Below are positions 54,328 through 62,873 of a stretch of DNA of 64,000 nucleotides, in pieces. Source of the DNA: Aquamicrobium sp. (GTDB lineage: Bacteria > Pseudomonadota > Alphaproteobacteria > Rhizobiales > Rhizobiaceae); the NCBI RefSeq assembly GCF_023954335.1, contig NZ_JAMLIE010000001.1:1612001-1676000 (forward strand), written 5' to 3'. A program made the position numbers and the translations under genes. The notes below the pieces were generated by a model. It did not search any database and was not told the origin of the DNA. It was given only the letters and a program-made list of their open reading frames with translations. Numbering within the stretch: position 1 is the stretch's first letter; every line of letters starts with the position of its first letter.

Positions 54328-55458
54328 TTGGGCGGCATAGCGCTTTGCGACATCCTCGAACGGGGGCGCAACAATTTCGACCTCGTGCGGCTGGCCGCGG
54401 CCGCGTCGGTCATCGTCAGCCATTCCTTCCTTATCGCCGGCGGCCCGCTTTCCGCCGAGCCGCTGTCCGGCGTGTCGTCCTTCACGCTCGGCCAGCATGC
54501 GGTCAGCGTGTTCTTCATCCTGAGCGGGCTGCTGGTCGCGGCGAGCCTTGAGCGCAATCCCGAGCCGGTCGCCTTTCTCGGCGGGCGCGTGCTGCGCGTC
54601 TTTCCCGGCCTCGTTGCGTGCGTCCTCGTGACCGACATGGTGGTGGGGCCGATGGTCTCGCGCCTCGATCCTTTGGCCTATTTCACCTCGCCGCAGACCT
54701 GGCGCTACCTCTTCGTCACGCTGTCCCTGTTCACCGGGTACGGCACGCTGCCCGGCGTGTTCGAGCAACTGCCGGCGGCGGGGCAGGTCAACGTCTCGCT
54801 ATGGACGCTGAAATACGAGATGCTGTGCTACCTCCTCCTGGCGCTGCTGGCCGCCCTCGGCCTGTGGCGGCGGCCGCGGCTGATGTGGCTGGGTTTCGCG
54901 GTGCTGGTCGGCATGCAGCTCTTCCGGCTGACGAAGGTGAGCGTCCCGGAGTTCGGCGTCGTCGATCAGGTGCTGCGCCTGGCGATCTGCTTCTTCATCG
55001 GGGCGGGCGCGTATCGCCTGCGCCACAGCTTGCGCCTGTCCGTGCCGGGGGCGCTGGTCGCCGTCCTCGCCTTCCTCACGGCGTGGCGGACAACGCTCGA
55101 GCCGCTGGCGAGCTATTTCGCCCTCGGCTACCTCGTGCTGTGCTTCGCGGCCCTGCCGCTTGGGCCGCTGCGCCGGCTCAGCGCCCGCGGCGACCTGTCC
55201 TACGGCCTCTACATCTATGGCTGGCCCGTCGGGCAGGTCCTCTTGCTGTGCGCTCCAGGCCTCGGGCCGGTCGAACTCGCCGCCGCTTCCATCCTCCTCG
55301 CCGCGCCGCTCGCCGCCCTGTCGTGGGCGCTGGTCGAGAAGCCGGCGCTGGCGCTGAAAGGCCGGCTGCCGGCGTGGGCGGCGGGGCGGCGGCAAGGCGT
55401 GCCCTCCGTTTTACCATTGACAGAAGAACGGAACGGCAATTACTGTCCGCGCCCATGA
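54328..55458 (+). CDS. Acyltransferase 3 family membrane protein
   Basis: The product is about 376 residues with some ten membrane helices. The family's first motif RGRNNFDLVRLAAAASVIVS, HS in VSHSFLIAGG and the SYGLYIYGWPVGQ segment identify an OafA/NodX-type acyltransferase that decorates surface sugars. Start TTG at 54328 follows CAGGAGCTGCGG; an alternative GTG at 54265 would add a basic stretch. Its stop overlaps the ATG of the ilv leader peptide. Confidence 0.82.
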   Translation: MGGIALCDILERGRNNFDLVRLAAAASVIVSHSFLIAGGPLSAEPLSGVSSFTLGQHAVSVFFILSGLLVAASLERNPEPVAFLGGRVLRVFPGLVACVLVTDMVVGPMVSRLDPLAYFTSPQTWRYLFVTLSLFTGYGTLPGVFEQLPAAGQVNVSLWTLKYEMLCYLLLALLAALGLWRRPRLMWLGFAVLVGMQLFRLTKVSVPEFGVVDQVLRLAICFFIGAGAYRLRHSLRLSVPGALVAVLAFLTAWRTTLEPLASYFALGYLVLCFAALPLGPLRRLSARGDLSYGLYIYGWPVGQVLLLCAPGLGPVELAAASILLAAPLAALSWALVEKPALALKGRLPAWAAGRRQGVPSVLPLTEERNGNYCPRP

Positions 55459-55505
55459 ACAGGATCATTCTCATCGTAGGACAGCGCATGGGCAGGGCGG
55501 CGTAG
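55455..55505 (+). CDS. Leader peptide of the acetolactate synthase operon
   Basis: The 16-codon frame encodes MNRIILIVGQRMGRAA. Codons 4-8 are Ile-Ile-Leu-Ile-Val, the products of the pathway it precedes. It is followed by a hairpin-and-T-run terminator and then ilvB. This is the classical arrangement for attenuation by branched-chain amino acid supply. Confidence 0.75.
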   Translation: MNRIILIVGQRMGRAA

Positions 55506-55535
55506 CCGCCGGGCAACGACCACCCATGCGCGACC

Positions 55536-55559
55536 AAGGCTCCCCAGGGGGCCTTTTTT
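55536..55559 (+). terminator. Attenuator terminator before ilvB
   Basis: AAGGCTCC and GGGGCCTT pair (one T-G wobble) around CCAG, followed by six T. With the leader peptide upstream it forms an attenuator. An alternative hairpin could use the GGCGGCG / CGCCG region around 55495-55512. Confidence 0.7.
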
Positions 55560-55620
55560 ATTGCCTTCGACAACGGTACAGACGCAGCGGAACGCGTGAG
55601 CACAGGACGGGAAGAAAAAG

Positions 55621-57408
55621 ATGAGCAACGCAGCCAACGAAGCCGGCAGGCGCGAGATGACCGGCGCGGAGATCGTGATCCAGGCGCTGAAGGACAACGG
55701 CGTCGAGCACATCTTCGGCTATCCCGGCGGGGCGGTCCTTCCCATCTATGACGAGCTGTTCCAGCAGGAGGAGATCACCCACGTCCTCGTCCGCCACGAG
55801 CAGGGTGCGGGCCACGCCGCCGAAGGCTATGCCCGCTCGACCGGCAAGGCGGGCGTCATGCTCGTCACCTCCGGCCCCGGCGCGACCAACGCGGTGACGC
55901 CCCTGCAGGACGCGCTGATGGACTCGATCCCGCTGGTGTGCATCTCCGGCCAGGTGCCGACGACGCTGATCGGCTCCGACGCCTTCCAGGAATGCGACAC
56001 GGTCGGCATCACCCGGCCCTGCACCAAGCACAACTGGCTGGTGAAGGACGTCAACGATCTCGCCCGCATCATCCACGAGGCGTTCCACGTCGCCACCACC
56101 GGCCGGCCCGGCCCCGTCGTCGTCGACATCCCGAAGGACGTGCAGTTCGCGCGCGGCATGTACACGCCGCCGCAGCAGGCGCCGCGCACCTCCTACAATC
56201 CCAAGGTGCAGGGCGACATGGAGTCGATCCGCGAGGCCGTCGCGCTGATGGCGGGGGCGAAGCGCCCGATCATCTATTCGGGCGGCGGCGTGGTCAATTC
56301 CGGGCCCGAGGCCAGCCATCTCCTGCGCGAGCTGGCGGAACTGACCGGCTTTCCCGTCACCTCCACCCTGATGGGGCTGGGCGCGTATCCGTCGTCCGGC
56401 AGGCAATGGGTCGGCATGCTGGGCATGCACGGCACCTACGAGGCCAACATGGCCATGCATGACTGCGACGTGATGGTCTGCCTCGGCGCGCGCTTCGACG
56501 ACCGCATCACCGGCCGGCTCGACGCCTTCTCGCCTCACTCCAAGAAGATCCATGTCGACATCGACCCGTCCTCGCTCAACAAGAACGTGCCGGTCGACAT
56601 CGCCATCCGCGGCGATGTCGGGCGGGTGCTGGAGGACATGGTCCGGCTGTGGCGCGCCACGGTCAAGGCCGAGAAGGGCGCGCTGAAGCCGTGGTGGGAG
56701 ACGATCGACCGCTGGCGCGGCCGCGACTCGCTTGCCTTCCGCAACAGCGACGACGTCATCATGCCGCAATATGCGATCCAGCGGCTGTACGAGCTGACCA
56801 AGGACCGCGACACCTACATCACCACCGAGGTCGGCCAGCACCAGATGTGGGCAGCCCAGCATTACGGCTTCGAGAAGCCGAACCGCTGGATGACCAGCGG
56901 CGGCCTCGGCACGATGGGCTACGGCCTGCCGGCCGCGCTCGGCGTGCAGATCGCCCATCCCAGCGCGCTGGTCATCGACATCGCCGGCGACGCCTCGGTG
57001 CAGATGACGATGCAGGAGATGGCGACGGCGGTGCAGTACGAGGCGCCGATCAAGATCTTCATCCTGAACAACCAGTATATGGGCATGGTGCGCCAGTGGC
57101 AGCAGCTGCTGCACGGCAACCGGCTGTCGCATTCCTATACGGAGGCGATGCCCGACTTCGTGCTGATGGCGAAGGCCTTCGGCGCCCACGGCATCCGCTG
57201 CGAGAAGCCGGGCGAGCTCGACGACGCCATCCGTGAGATGATCGACGTGAAGAAGCCGGTGCTGTTCGACTGCCGGGTCGCCAACCTCGCCAACTGCTTC
57301 CCGATGATCCCGTCCGGCAAGGCGCATAACGAGATGCTGCTGCCGGACGAGGCCACCGACGAGGCCGTCGCCAACGCCATCGACGCCAAGGGCAGGGAGC
57401 TGGTGTGA
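55621..57408 (+). CDS. ilvB: Acetolactate synthase large subunit
   Basis: The product is 595 residues. The TPP site has the catalytic Glu in LVRHEQGAGHAAEGYAR; the middle domain binds FAD (VPTTLIGSDAFQECDT precedes it); the C-terminal TPP motif is GDASVQMTMQEMATAVQYEA with the following Asn (NNQYMGMVRQWQQLL). It condenses pyruvate with pyruvate or ketobutyrate at the head of branched-chain amino acid synthesis. It is controlled by the leader/attenuator upstream. The small subunit gene follows after 59 bases. Confidence 0.94.
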   Translation: MSNAANEAGRREMTGAEIVIQALKDNGVEHIFGYPGGAVLPIYDELFQQEEITHVLVRHEQGAGHAAEGYARSTGKAGVMLVTSGPGATNAVTPLQDALMDSIPLVCISGQVPTTLIGSDAFQECDTVGITRPCTKHNWLVKDVNDLARIIHEAFHVATTGRPGPVVVDIPKDVQFARGMYTPPQQAPRTSYNPKVQGDMESIREAVALMAGAKRPIIYSGGGVVNSGPEASHLLRELAELTGFPVTSTLMGLGAYPSSGRQWVGMLGMHGTYEANMAMHDCDVMVCLGARFDDRITGRLDAFSPHSKKIHVDIDPSSLNKNVPVDIAIRGDVGRVLEDMVRLWRATVKAEKGALKPWWETIDRWRGRDSLAFRNSDDVIMPQYAIQRLYELTKDRDTYITTEVGQHQMWAAQHYGFEKPNRWMTSGGLGTMGYGLPAALGVQIAHPSALVIDIAGDASVQMTMQEMATAVQYEAPIKIFILNNQYMGMVRQWQQLLHGNRLSHSYTEAMPDFVLMAKAFGAHGIRCEKPGELDDAIREMIDVKKPVLFDCRVANLANCFPMIPSGKAHNEMLLPDEATDEAVANAIDAKGRELV

Positions 57409-57467
57409 TCTCTTCCGCGAGGAAGGCCGCCAATTCCTGAACGGGAACACGAGAAAGAGACGACACC

Positions 57468-58046
57468 ATGAACGCCCAGCTTCAGCCCACCGGCTCCGCC
57501 TACTTCATCGCCCGCGAGACGCAGGCCGCCGAGAAGCACACGCTTTCCGTGCTGGTCGACAACGAGCCGGGCGTCCTTGCCCGCGTCATCGGCCTGTTCT
57601 CGGGGCGCGGCTACAACATCGACAGCCTGACGGTCTCCGAGACCGAGCATGAGGCGCATCTGTCGCGCATCACCATCGTCACGCGCGGCACGCCGCACGT
57701 GCTGGAGCAGATCAAGCACCAGCTCGAGCGCATCGTGCCCGTCCACCGCGTCAACGACCTGACCGTGGTGGCGCGCGCCATGGGCCAGGAGCGCCCGCTG
57801 GAGCGCGAGCTCGCGCTCGTCAAGGTGCGCGGCGAGGACAATGCCCGCGTCGAGGCGCTCAGGCTCGCCGACGCCTTCCAGGCCAAGGTGTCGGACGCAA
57901 CGACCGAGCACTTCATCTTCGAGATCACCGGCAAGACCGCCAAGATCGACCAGTTCATCTCCATCATGCAGCCGCTCGGCCTGATCGAGGTATGCCGTAC
58001 CGGCGTCGCCGCCATGAACCGCGGCCCGCAGGGCATGGAAGCCTGA
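57468..58046 (+). CDS. ilvH: Acetolactate synthase small subunit
   Basis: The product is 192 residues. The ACT domain begins HTLSVLVDNEPGVLARVIGL and FSGRGYNIDSLTVSETE; the C-terminal half (ELALVKVRGEDNARVEALRL) is typical of IlvH/IlvN. It binds valine and gives feedback control to the large subunit. Gene order and attenuation confirm the assignment. Confidence 0.94.
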   Translation: MNAQLQPTGSAYFIARETQAAEKHTLSVLVDNEPGVLARVIGLFSGRGYNIDSLTVSETEHEAHLSRITIVTRGTPHVLEQIKHQLERIVPVHRVNDLTVVARAMGQERPLERELALVKVRGEDNARVEALRLADAFQAKVSDATTEHFIFEITGKTAKIDQFISIMQPLGLIEVCRTGVAAMNRGPQGMEA

Positions 58047-58226
58047 CGCGCCGCGCCGCCCGGGCCAGACGAGCGGGAGAGGCCGCCGCCGTTCCTTGCG
58101 CGCGGCCCGGCCGCTGACGCGTCCCTCGCGCAGCGCGATGCTGCGCCAACCGGCGGCCCGCCGCTGCCACAAGCTGCCGTTCCGGTTTCCGGCCAGTCTG
58201 GCCGGCCCGTTTCCGAGAGGACCGTA

Positions 58227-58829
58227 ATGTCGCTCGATATCTTCGCGGCGCTGATCGCGTTCGCCTTCGTCACCTCGATCACGCCGGGGCCGAACAATCT
58301 GATGCTGATGGCGTCGGGGGTGAATTTCGGCTTCCGCCGCACCATCCCGCACATGCTGGGCATCGGCGTCGGCTTCCTTTCGCTGCTGCTCGGCGTCGGC
58401 TTCGGGCTCGGCGCGGTGCTCGCTGCTTACCCGCCGCTGCATGCGGCGCTGAAGGTCGCGGGCGGCGCCTACCTTCTTTATCTCGCCTGGCGCATCGCCA
58501 TGGCCCGCTCGATGGAAAGCACCAAGGACGGGGGCGAGGAGTCGCGGCCGATGACCTTTCTCGAGGCCGCCGCCTTCCAGTGGGTCAACCCCAAGGCGTG
58601 GGTGATGGCCGTCACCGCCATGGCCGTCTACACCAACCCGCAGGCTCCGTTCCTGTCGGTCATGCTGGTGTCTGTGGCTTTCGCCCTGGTAAACGTGCCG
58701 TGCGTCTCGACATGGGCCGGATTCGGCGTCGCGCTGCGCGGCTTCCTCTCCGATCCCGTCCGGCTCAAATGGTTCAACATCGCCATGGGCCTGCTGCTCG
58801 TCGCCAGCCTGTGGCCGATGCTGAGATAG
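58227..58829 (+). CDS. LysE/RhtB family amino acid exporter
   Basis: The product is 200 residues with six membrane helices. Family features are FVTSITPGPNNLMLMASGVN, FGFRRTIPHMLGIGVGF, and VAGGAYLLYLAWRIAMAR; the helix-4 motif AFQWVNPKAWVMA is also present. These proteins export amino acids or derivatives. GAGAGG lies 9 bases before the ATG. Neighbourhood to ilv genes may be accidental. Confidence 0.88.
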   Translation: MSLDIFAALIAFAFVTSITPGPNNLMLMASGVNFGFRRTIPHMLGIGVGFLSLLLGVGFGLGAVLAAYPPLHAALKVAGGAYLLYLAWRIAMARSMESTKDGGEESRPMTFLEAAAFQWVNPKAWVMAVTAMAVYTNPQAPFLSVMLVSVAFALVNVPCVSTWAGFGVALRGFLSDPVRLKWFNIAMGLLLVASLWPMLR

Positions 58830-58869
58830 GCAATCGACGCGGTTTTGCCGAACTGGTAGAATCCGCCGC

Positions 58870-59367
58870 ATGCTCGAAAGGCTCACGCCCGCCCGACTGC
58901 TCGCGGCCGCATGCGCGCTGCTGGTGCCCCTGTTCGTGCTCGGCTGGCTGACGCGCGAGGACCCGGCCGAGAAGCCGTGGCTTCAGGTGATGGGCGGCGG
59001 CTTCATCTTCAACTACCGCGTCGCCGACGTCTATTACGGCTTCACCGCGGCCGTGATGCGGCCACTGCCGACAGGCACCATCGTCGAGGCCGCGTTCGAG
59101 GACCCGGCCGGCGGCCCGCCTCACGTCGTGCGCCAGCGGGTCGGCGGCGCCGAGATGACGCGCCTCGCGCTGCGCTCGCCGCCCGTGCGCGGCGTGGAGG
59201 CAGGCAGGGACTACGCCGTTTCCCTCCGCGTCCTCGACCGCGAGGACGAGCATCTCCTGTGGTCGCGCGACCTCGCCTTCCGCAGCAACATCTCCGACAC
59301 GGTCGTGCCCGACGTACCCCTGACCATCGGCCCCGGCTACACCCGCAACCCCGCGGCGGGTGGGTGA
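58870..59367 (+). CDS. Hypothetical membrane-anchored protein
   Basis: The product is 165 residues. One N-terminal membrane helix (LLAAACALLVPLFVLGWL) is followed by a beta-rich periplasmic part with FIFNYRVADVYYGFTAAVM and YAVSLRVLDREDEHLLWSRD. No family is recognised. It precedes the helicase gene by about 50 bases and may be co-transcribed. Confidence 0.6.
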   Translation: MLERLTPARLLAAACALLVPLFVLGWLTREDPAEKPWLQVMGGGFIFNYRVADVYYGFTAAVMRPLPTGTIVEAAFEDPAGGPPHVVRQRVGGAEMTRLALRSPPVRGVEAGRDYAVSLRVLDREDEHLLWSRDLAFRSNISDTVVPDVPLTIGPGYTRNPAAGG

Positions 59368-59415
59368 AGCGCCTGCGCCCTTGCCCCCGGCGCGCGAATC
59401 CAGCACTGATCGGCC

Positions 59416-60543
59416 ATGCAGTTTTCCCCGCAACAGGACGAGGCGCTGAAGGCCGTCGCGCGCTGGCTGAAGGACGGGCACCGGCCGATCTTCCGCCTGT
59501 TCGGCTATGCCGGCACCGGCAAGACCACGCTCGCCCGTCATTTCGCCGAGCATATCGACGGGCAGGTGCAGTTCGCCGCCTTCACCGGCAAGGCGGCGCA
59601 GGTGCTGCGCTCCAAGGGCGCGGTGAACGCCCGCACCATCCATTCGCTGATCTATCGCCCGCGCGGCGAGGAGGCGGTGGAGGACGAGACCACGGGCAGG
59701 ACTTCGATCAACCCCACCTTCTCGCTCAACCGGCAGAGCCCCGTCGCCAAGGCGGCGCTGATCGTTGTCGACGAATGCTCGATGGTCGACGAGCAGCTCG
59801 GCCGCGACCTGATGAGCTTCGGCACGCCGATCCTCGTTCTCGGCGATCCGGCGCAGCTTCCGCCGATCTCCGGCGGCGGTTTCTTCACCGAGCACGAGCC
59901 GGACCACCTCCTGACCGAAATCCACCGGCAGGCCGCCGACAACCCGATCATCCGCATGGCGCTCGACGTGCGCGAGGGGCGCGAGCTTTCCCATGGCGAT
60001 TTCGGCAGGGCGAAGGTCATCACGCGCAGTGAGGTCGATCAGGACATGGTGCTGGCGGCCGATCAGGTGCTGGTCGGCACCAACCGCACCCGGCGGCGCT
60101 ACAACCAGCGCCTGCGCGAGCTGAAGGGCTTCGACGCCTCCTATCCGCAGGCCGGCGACAAGCTGGTGTGCCTGAGGAACGACCCGGCCAAGGGGCTGCT
60201 CAACGGTTCGCTGTGGAAGGTCATGACTTCCTCGCGCGAAACGGTGAAGCCCGGCATCAACCTGCTCGTGGCGCCGGAGGAGGACGATCCCGACCGCGGC
60301 GTCGCCAAGATCAAGCTGCTCAAGGCCGCGTTCGAGGACCCGGACGCCGACATCCCGTGGCAGCAGAAGAAGCGCTTCGACGATTTCGACTACGGCTACG
60401 CCCTGACCGTCCACAAGGCGCAAGGCTCGCAATGGGACGAGGTGGTGCTGTTCGACGAGAGCTTCGCCTTCAAGGACACGCGCCAGCGCTGGCTCTACAC
60501 CGCGATCACGCGGGCGGCGGAGCGGCTGACGGTGGTGAGGTGA
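59416..60543 (+). CDS. RecD-like ATP-dependent DNA helicase
   Basis: The product is 375 residues. Superfamily 1 motifs are visible: I RLFGYAGTGKTTLARHFAE, II LIVVDECSMVDEQLG, III ILVLGDPAQLPPISG, and motifs V/VI DYGYALTVHKAQGSQWDEVV and WLYTAITRAAERLTVV. It is a short, RecD2/AAA_30-type helicase without extra N-terminal domains. Its cellular role is likely DNA repair or processing, not proven. Its stop is followed by heptamer repeats. Confidence 0.85.
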   Translation: MQFSPQQDEALKAVARWLKDGHRPIFRLFGYAGTGKTTLARHFAEHIDGQVQFAAFTGKAAQVLRSKGAVNARTIHSLIYRPRGEEAVEDETTGRTSINPTFSLNRQSPVAKAALIVVDECSMVDEQLGRDLMSFGTPILVLGDPAQLPPISGGGFFTEHEPDHLLTEIHRQAADNPIIRMALDVREGRELSHGDFGRAKVITRSEVDQDMVLAADQVLVGTNRTRRRYNQRLRELKGFDASYPQAGDKLVCLRNDPAKGLLNGSLWKVMTSSRETVKPGINLLVAPEEDDPDRGVAKIKLLKAAFEDPDADIPWQQKKRFDDFDYGYALTVHKAQGSQWDEVVLFDESFAFKDTRQRWLYTAITRAAERLTVVR

Positions 60544-60549
60544 GGGAGA

Positions 60550-60732
60550 GCGAATAGGGAATAGCGAATAGTGAGTAGGGAGTAGGGAGTAGTGAAAGGG
60601 GCCGGTGGCCCATTTCGCCGCCTTGGCTGGTCGCTGGCGCAGCATTCTGCCGCAGCTATCGTTCCCTACTCCCTACTCCCTACTCCCTACTCCCTACTCC
60701 CTACTCCCTACTCCCTACTCCCTACTCCCTAC
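60550..60732. repeat. Inverted pair of heptamer arrays (left of hydrolase gene)
   Basis: Six degenerate copies of GGGAGTA (variants GCGAATA, GGGAATA, GTGAGTA) fill 60550-60591. After 71 bases, ten exact copies of TCCCTAC (the inverted form) fill 60663-60732. The arms could pair over about 40 bases. The 270-base gap here holds no gene. Confidence 0.85.
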
Positions 60733-60813
60733 TCGCTCCCCTTCTTCCCTTGACTTTGACGTAAAGGTCAATGTTACCCTGCTCTGAGCAGTGGCTTTCG
60801 AATGGAGGAGAAG

Positions 60814-61932
60814 ATGCCGAAGCCTCGACAGGGAGGCGCTTCGTCGCCTGCGGATGCCTCGCGGCGGGAAGGGAGCGGCGGGCGGGCATCGGGTGAAGCC
60901 GGTGCCGAAACAGGCCGCCCCGGAACACGCGGCGCCGCTGCGGGTGGTCCTGGCGCAGGTGTCGTCGGAGCAGGTGCTGCCGGAGCAGGTGATGCCGAAG
61001 CACGCGCTGCCAGCATGGGCGATCTTGAAGCGGCTTCCGCTGGCGCAGGTGGCGCCGGAGCGGGCGCATCCGGGGCGCACGACGTAAGGCGCGAGACGGC
61101 ATTGTCCTTTTCCGCGGCGGACGGCTTTCCGCTCGGCGGGATGCTGTTCGAGGGCGCGGGCGAGGGGCCGCTGGTGCTGGTTTCCTCGGCGACGGCGACG
61201 CCGCAGGGGCTTTATGCCGGCTTCGCGCGGGCGCTGGTGAAGGCGGGCGCGCGCGCCGTCCTGACCTACGACTATCGCGCCACCGGCCGCTCGCCGCGCC
61301 CGGCCGGCTGGCGCGGGCGGATCAACTACAAGGACTGGGCGCTGCACGATTTTGCCGCCGCGCTCGCGGCGCTGGAGGCGGTCACGCCGGGCCATCCCGT
61401 GGTCGGCGTCGGCCAGTCCTATGGCGGCCACGCGCTCGGCCTGTCCGGCGCCGCCGACCGCTTCGCCCGCTATGCCATGGTCGCAAGCATGACCGCCTGG
61501 TTCGGCTTCCTCGACGACCGCCACGCATGGGCGCGGATGAACCTCGTCGGCGTTCCCGCCTCGCTGCTGTTCCGCGACACGCCGCGCTGGCTCGGCATCG
61601 GCGAGCCGATCCCCGGCTCGTGCTTCCGCGACTGGGCGCGCTGGTGCCGGATGCGCAACTATTTCTTCGACGATCCGGACCTGCCGGAAACCGCGCGTTT
61701 CGAGGCGGTGCGCCTGCCGATCCTCGCCATCGGCCTCACCGACGACCTTTGGGCGACACCGCGCGGCATCGCCGACTTCATGGCCCGCCACCCGAATGCC
61801 GAGGTCGAGGAGCGGTGGATCTCGCCGCAGGACGGCGGCGGGGCGATCGGCCATCTCGGCTTCTTCCGCTCGCGCTTCGCGACGACCCTGTGGCCGCCGC
61901 TGATCCGCTGGCTGCTGGCGGGGAGGGAATAG
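60814..61932 (+). CDS. Alpha/beta hydrolase with a low-complexity N-terminus
   Basis: The product is about 372 residues. Residues 1-90 are Ala/Gly-rich and encoded by degenerate 15-base repeats. The hydrolase fold starts at LSFSAADGFPLGGMLFEG; the nucleophile elbow is GVGQSYGGHALG (Ser), with AVLTYDYRATGRSPRP before it and GHLGFFRSRF holding the probable His. The start is ATG 60814 behind GGAGGAGA. Without the repeat part it is a normal 280-residue esterase-like enzyme; the substrate is unknown. Its TAG lies inside the first unit of the right heptamer array. Confidence 0.75.
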   Translation: MPKPRQGGASSPADASRREGSGGRASGEAGAETGRPGTRGAAAGGPGAGVVGAGAAGAGDAEARAASMGDLEAASAGAGGAGAGASGAHDVRRETALSFSAADGFPLGGMLFEGAGEGPLVLVSSATATPQGLYAGFARALVKAGARAVLTYDYRATGRSPRPAGWRGRINYKDWALHDFAAALAALEAVTPGHPVVGVGQSYGGHALGLSGAADRFARYAMVASMTAWFGFLDDRHAWARMNLVGVPASLLFRDTPRWLGIGEPIPGSCFRDWARWCRMRNYFFDDPDLPETARFEAVRLPILAIGLTDDLWATPRGIADFMARHPNAEVEERWISPQDGGGAIGHLGFFRSRFATTLWPPLIRWLLAGRE

Positions 61933-62080
61933 GGAGTAGTGAGTAGGGAGTAGGGAGTAGGGAGTAGGCTATGGACCATAGCCCCATGGCCCAGCCGGTA
62001 GCGGTCGATTGGCGGTTGCCGCCATGCTCCACACCCACTACTCACTACTCCCTATTCGCTACTCCCTATTCGCTATTCGC
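61925..62080. repeat. Inverted pair of heptamer arrays (between hydrolase and pdxJ)
   Basis: Six copies of GGGAGTA type fill 61925-61966, then after 72 bases six of the inverted type (TACTCAC, TACTCCC, TATTCGC) fill 62039-62080. This has the same layout as the pair at 60550-60732. The last unit ends 10 bases before the pdxJ start codon. Confidence 0.85.
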
Positions 62081-62090
62081 TGGTTTCACC

Positions 62091-62831
62091 ATGCCCGCCA
62101 AGCTTTCCGTCAACCTCAACGCCGTCGCGTTGCTGCGCAACCGGCGGGACCTGCCGTGGCCGAGCGTGACGCATCTCGGGCGCCTCGCCCTGGCCGCCGG
62201 CGCGCACGGGCTGACCGTGCATCCGCGCCCCGACGAGCGCCACACCCGCCGCGCCGACCTGTCGCTGCTGCGGGCGCTGATCGACGACGAGTTCCCCGAG
62301 GCCGAGTTCAACATCGAGGGCTTTCCCGACGCGGCGTTCCTCGACCTGGTGGAAGCCAGCCAGCCCGACCAGGTGACGCTGGTGCCGGACGATCCGGCGC
62401 AGCCGACTTCGGACCATGGCTGGGATTTCGAAGCGCAGTCCGCTGTCCTCGCCCCGGCCGTCCGGCGGCTGAAGAAGGGCGGCTTCAGGGTCTCGCTGTT
62501 CGCCAACCCCGACGCCGCCGGCCTCGCGGCCGCGAAGGCAACCGGCGCGGACAGGATCGAGCTCTACACCGGCCCCTATGGCGGCTGCCACGACGACCCG
62601 GCGCGGGCGGCGCAGGAGCTTCGCCTGCTCGCCGCCGCCGCCGAGGCCGCGCGGGCGCTCGGCCTCGGCGTCAATGCCGGCCACGACCTCACCGTCGCCA
62701 ACCTGCCGGCGCTGGTCAAAGCCGTTCCCTTCCTCGCCGAGGTCTCCATCGGCCACGGCCTGACCGCCGACGCGCTCGAATTCGGCATGGCCGGGACGGT
62801 CGCGCGGTTCCTGAAATCCTGCGGCTGGTAG
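62091..62831 (+). CDS. pdxJ: Pyridoxine 5'-phosphate synthase PdxJ
   Basis: The product is 246 residues. PdxJ patterns are KLSVNLNAVALLRNRRDLPW, HGLTVHPRPDERHTRRAD, FNIEGFPDAAFLDL, VTLVPDDPAQPTSDHGWDFE, and RIELYTGPYG with GVNAGHDLTVANLPAL. It forms the pyridine ring of vitamin B6 from deoxyxylulose phosphate and aminoacetone phosphate. No ribosome-binding site is seen; the 5' leader consists of heptamer repeats, which may affect translation. Confidence 0.93.
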   Translation: MPAKLSVNLNAVALLRNRRDLPWPSVTHLGRLALAAGAHGLTVHPRPDERHTRRADLSLLRALIDDEFPEAEFNIEGFPDAAFLDLVEASQPDQVTLVPDDPAQPTSDHGWDFEAQSAVLAPAVRRLKKGGFRVSLFANPDAAGLAAAKATGADRIELYTGPYGGCHDDPARAAQELRLLAAAAEAARALGLGVNAGHDLTVANLPALVKAVPFLAEVSIGHGLTADALEFGMAGTVARFLKSCGW

Positions 62832-62873
62832 GCGGGCAGGAGAAGGGCGGCACAGCCGCCCGCTCCCTCGGCG

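Noticed and set aside
60663..60732. Possible CRISPR array
   Set aside because: The units are contiguous heptamers without spacers. No cas genes are present in the window.
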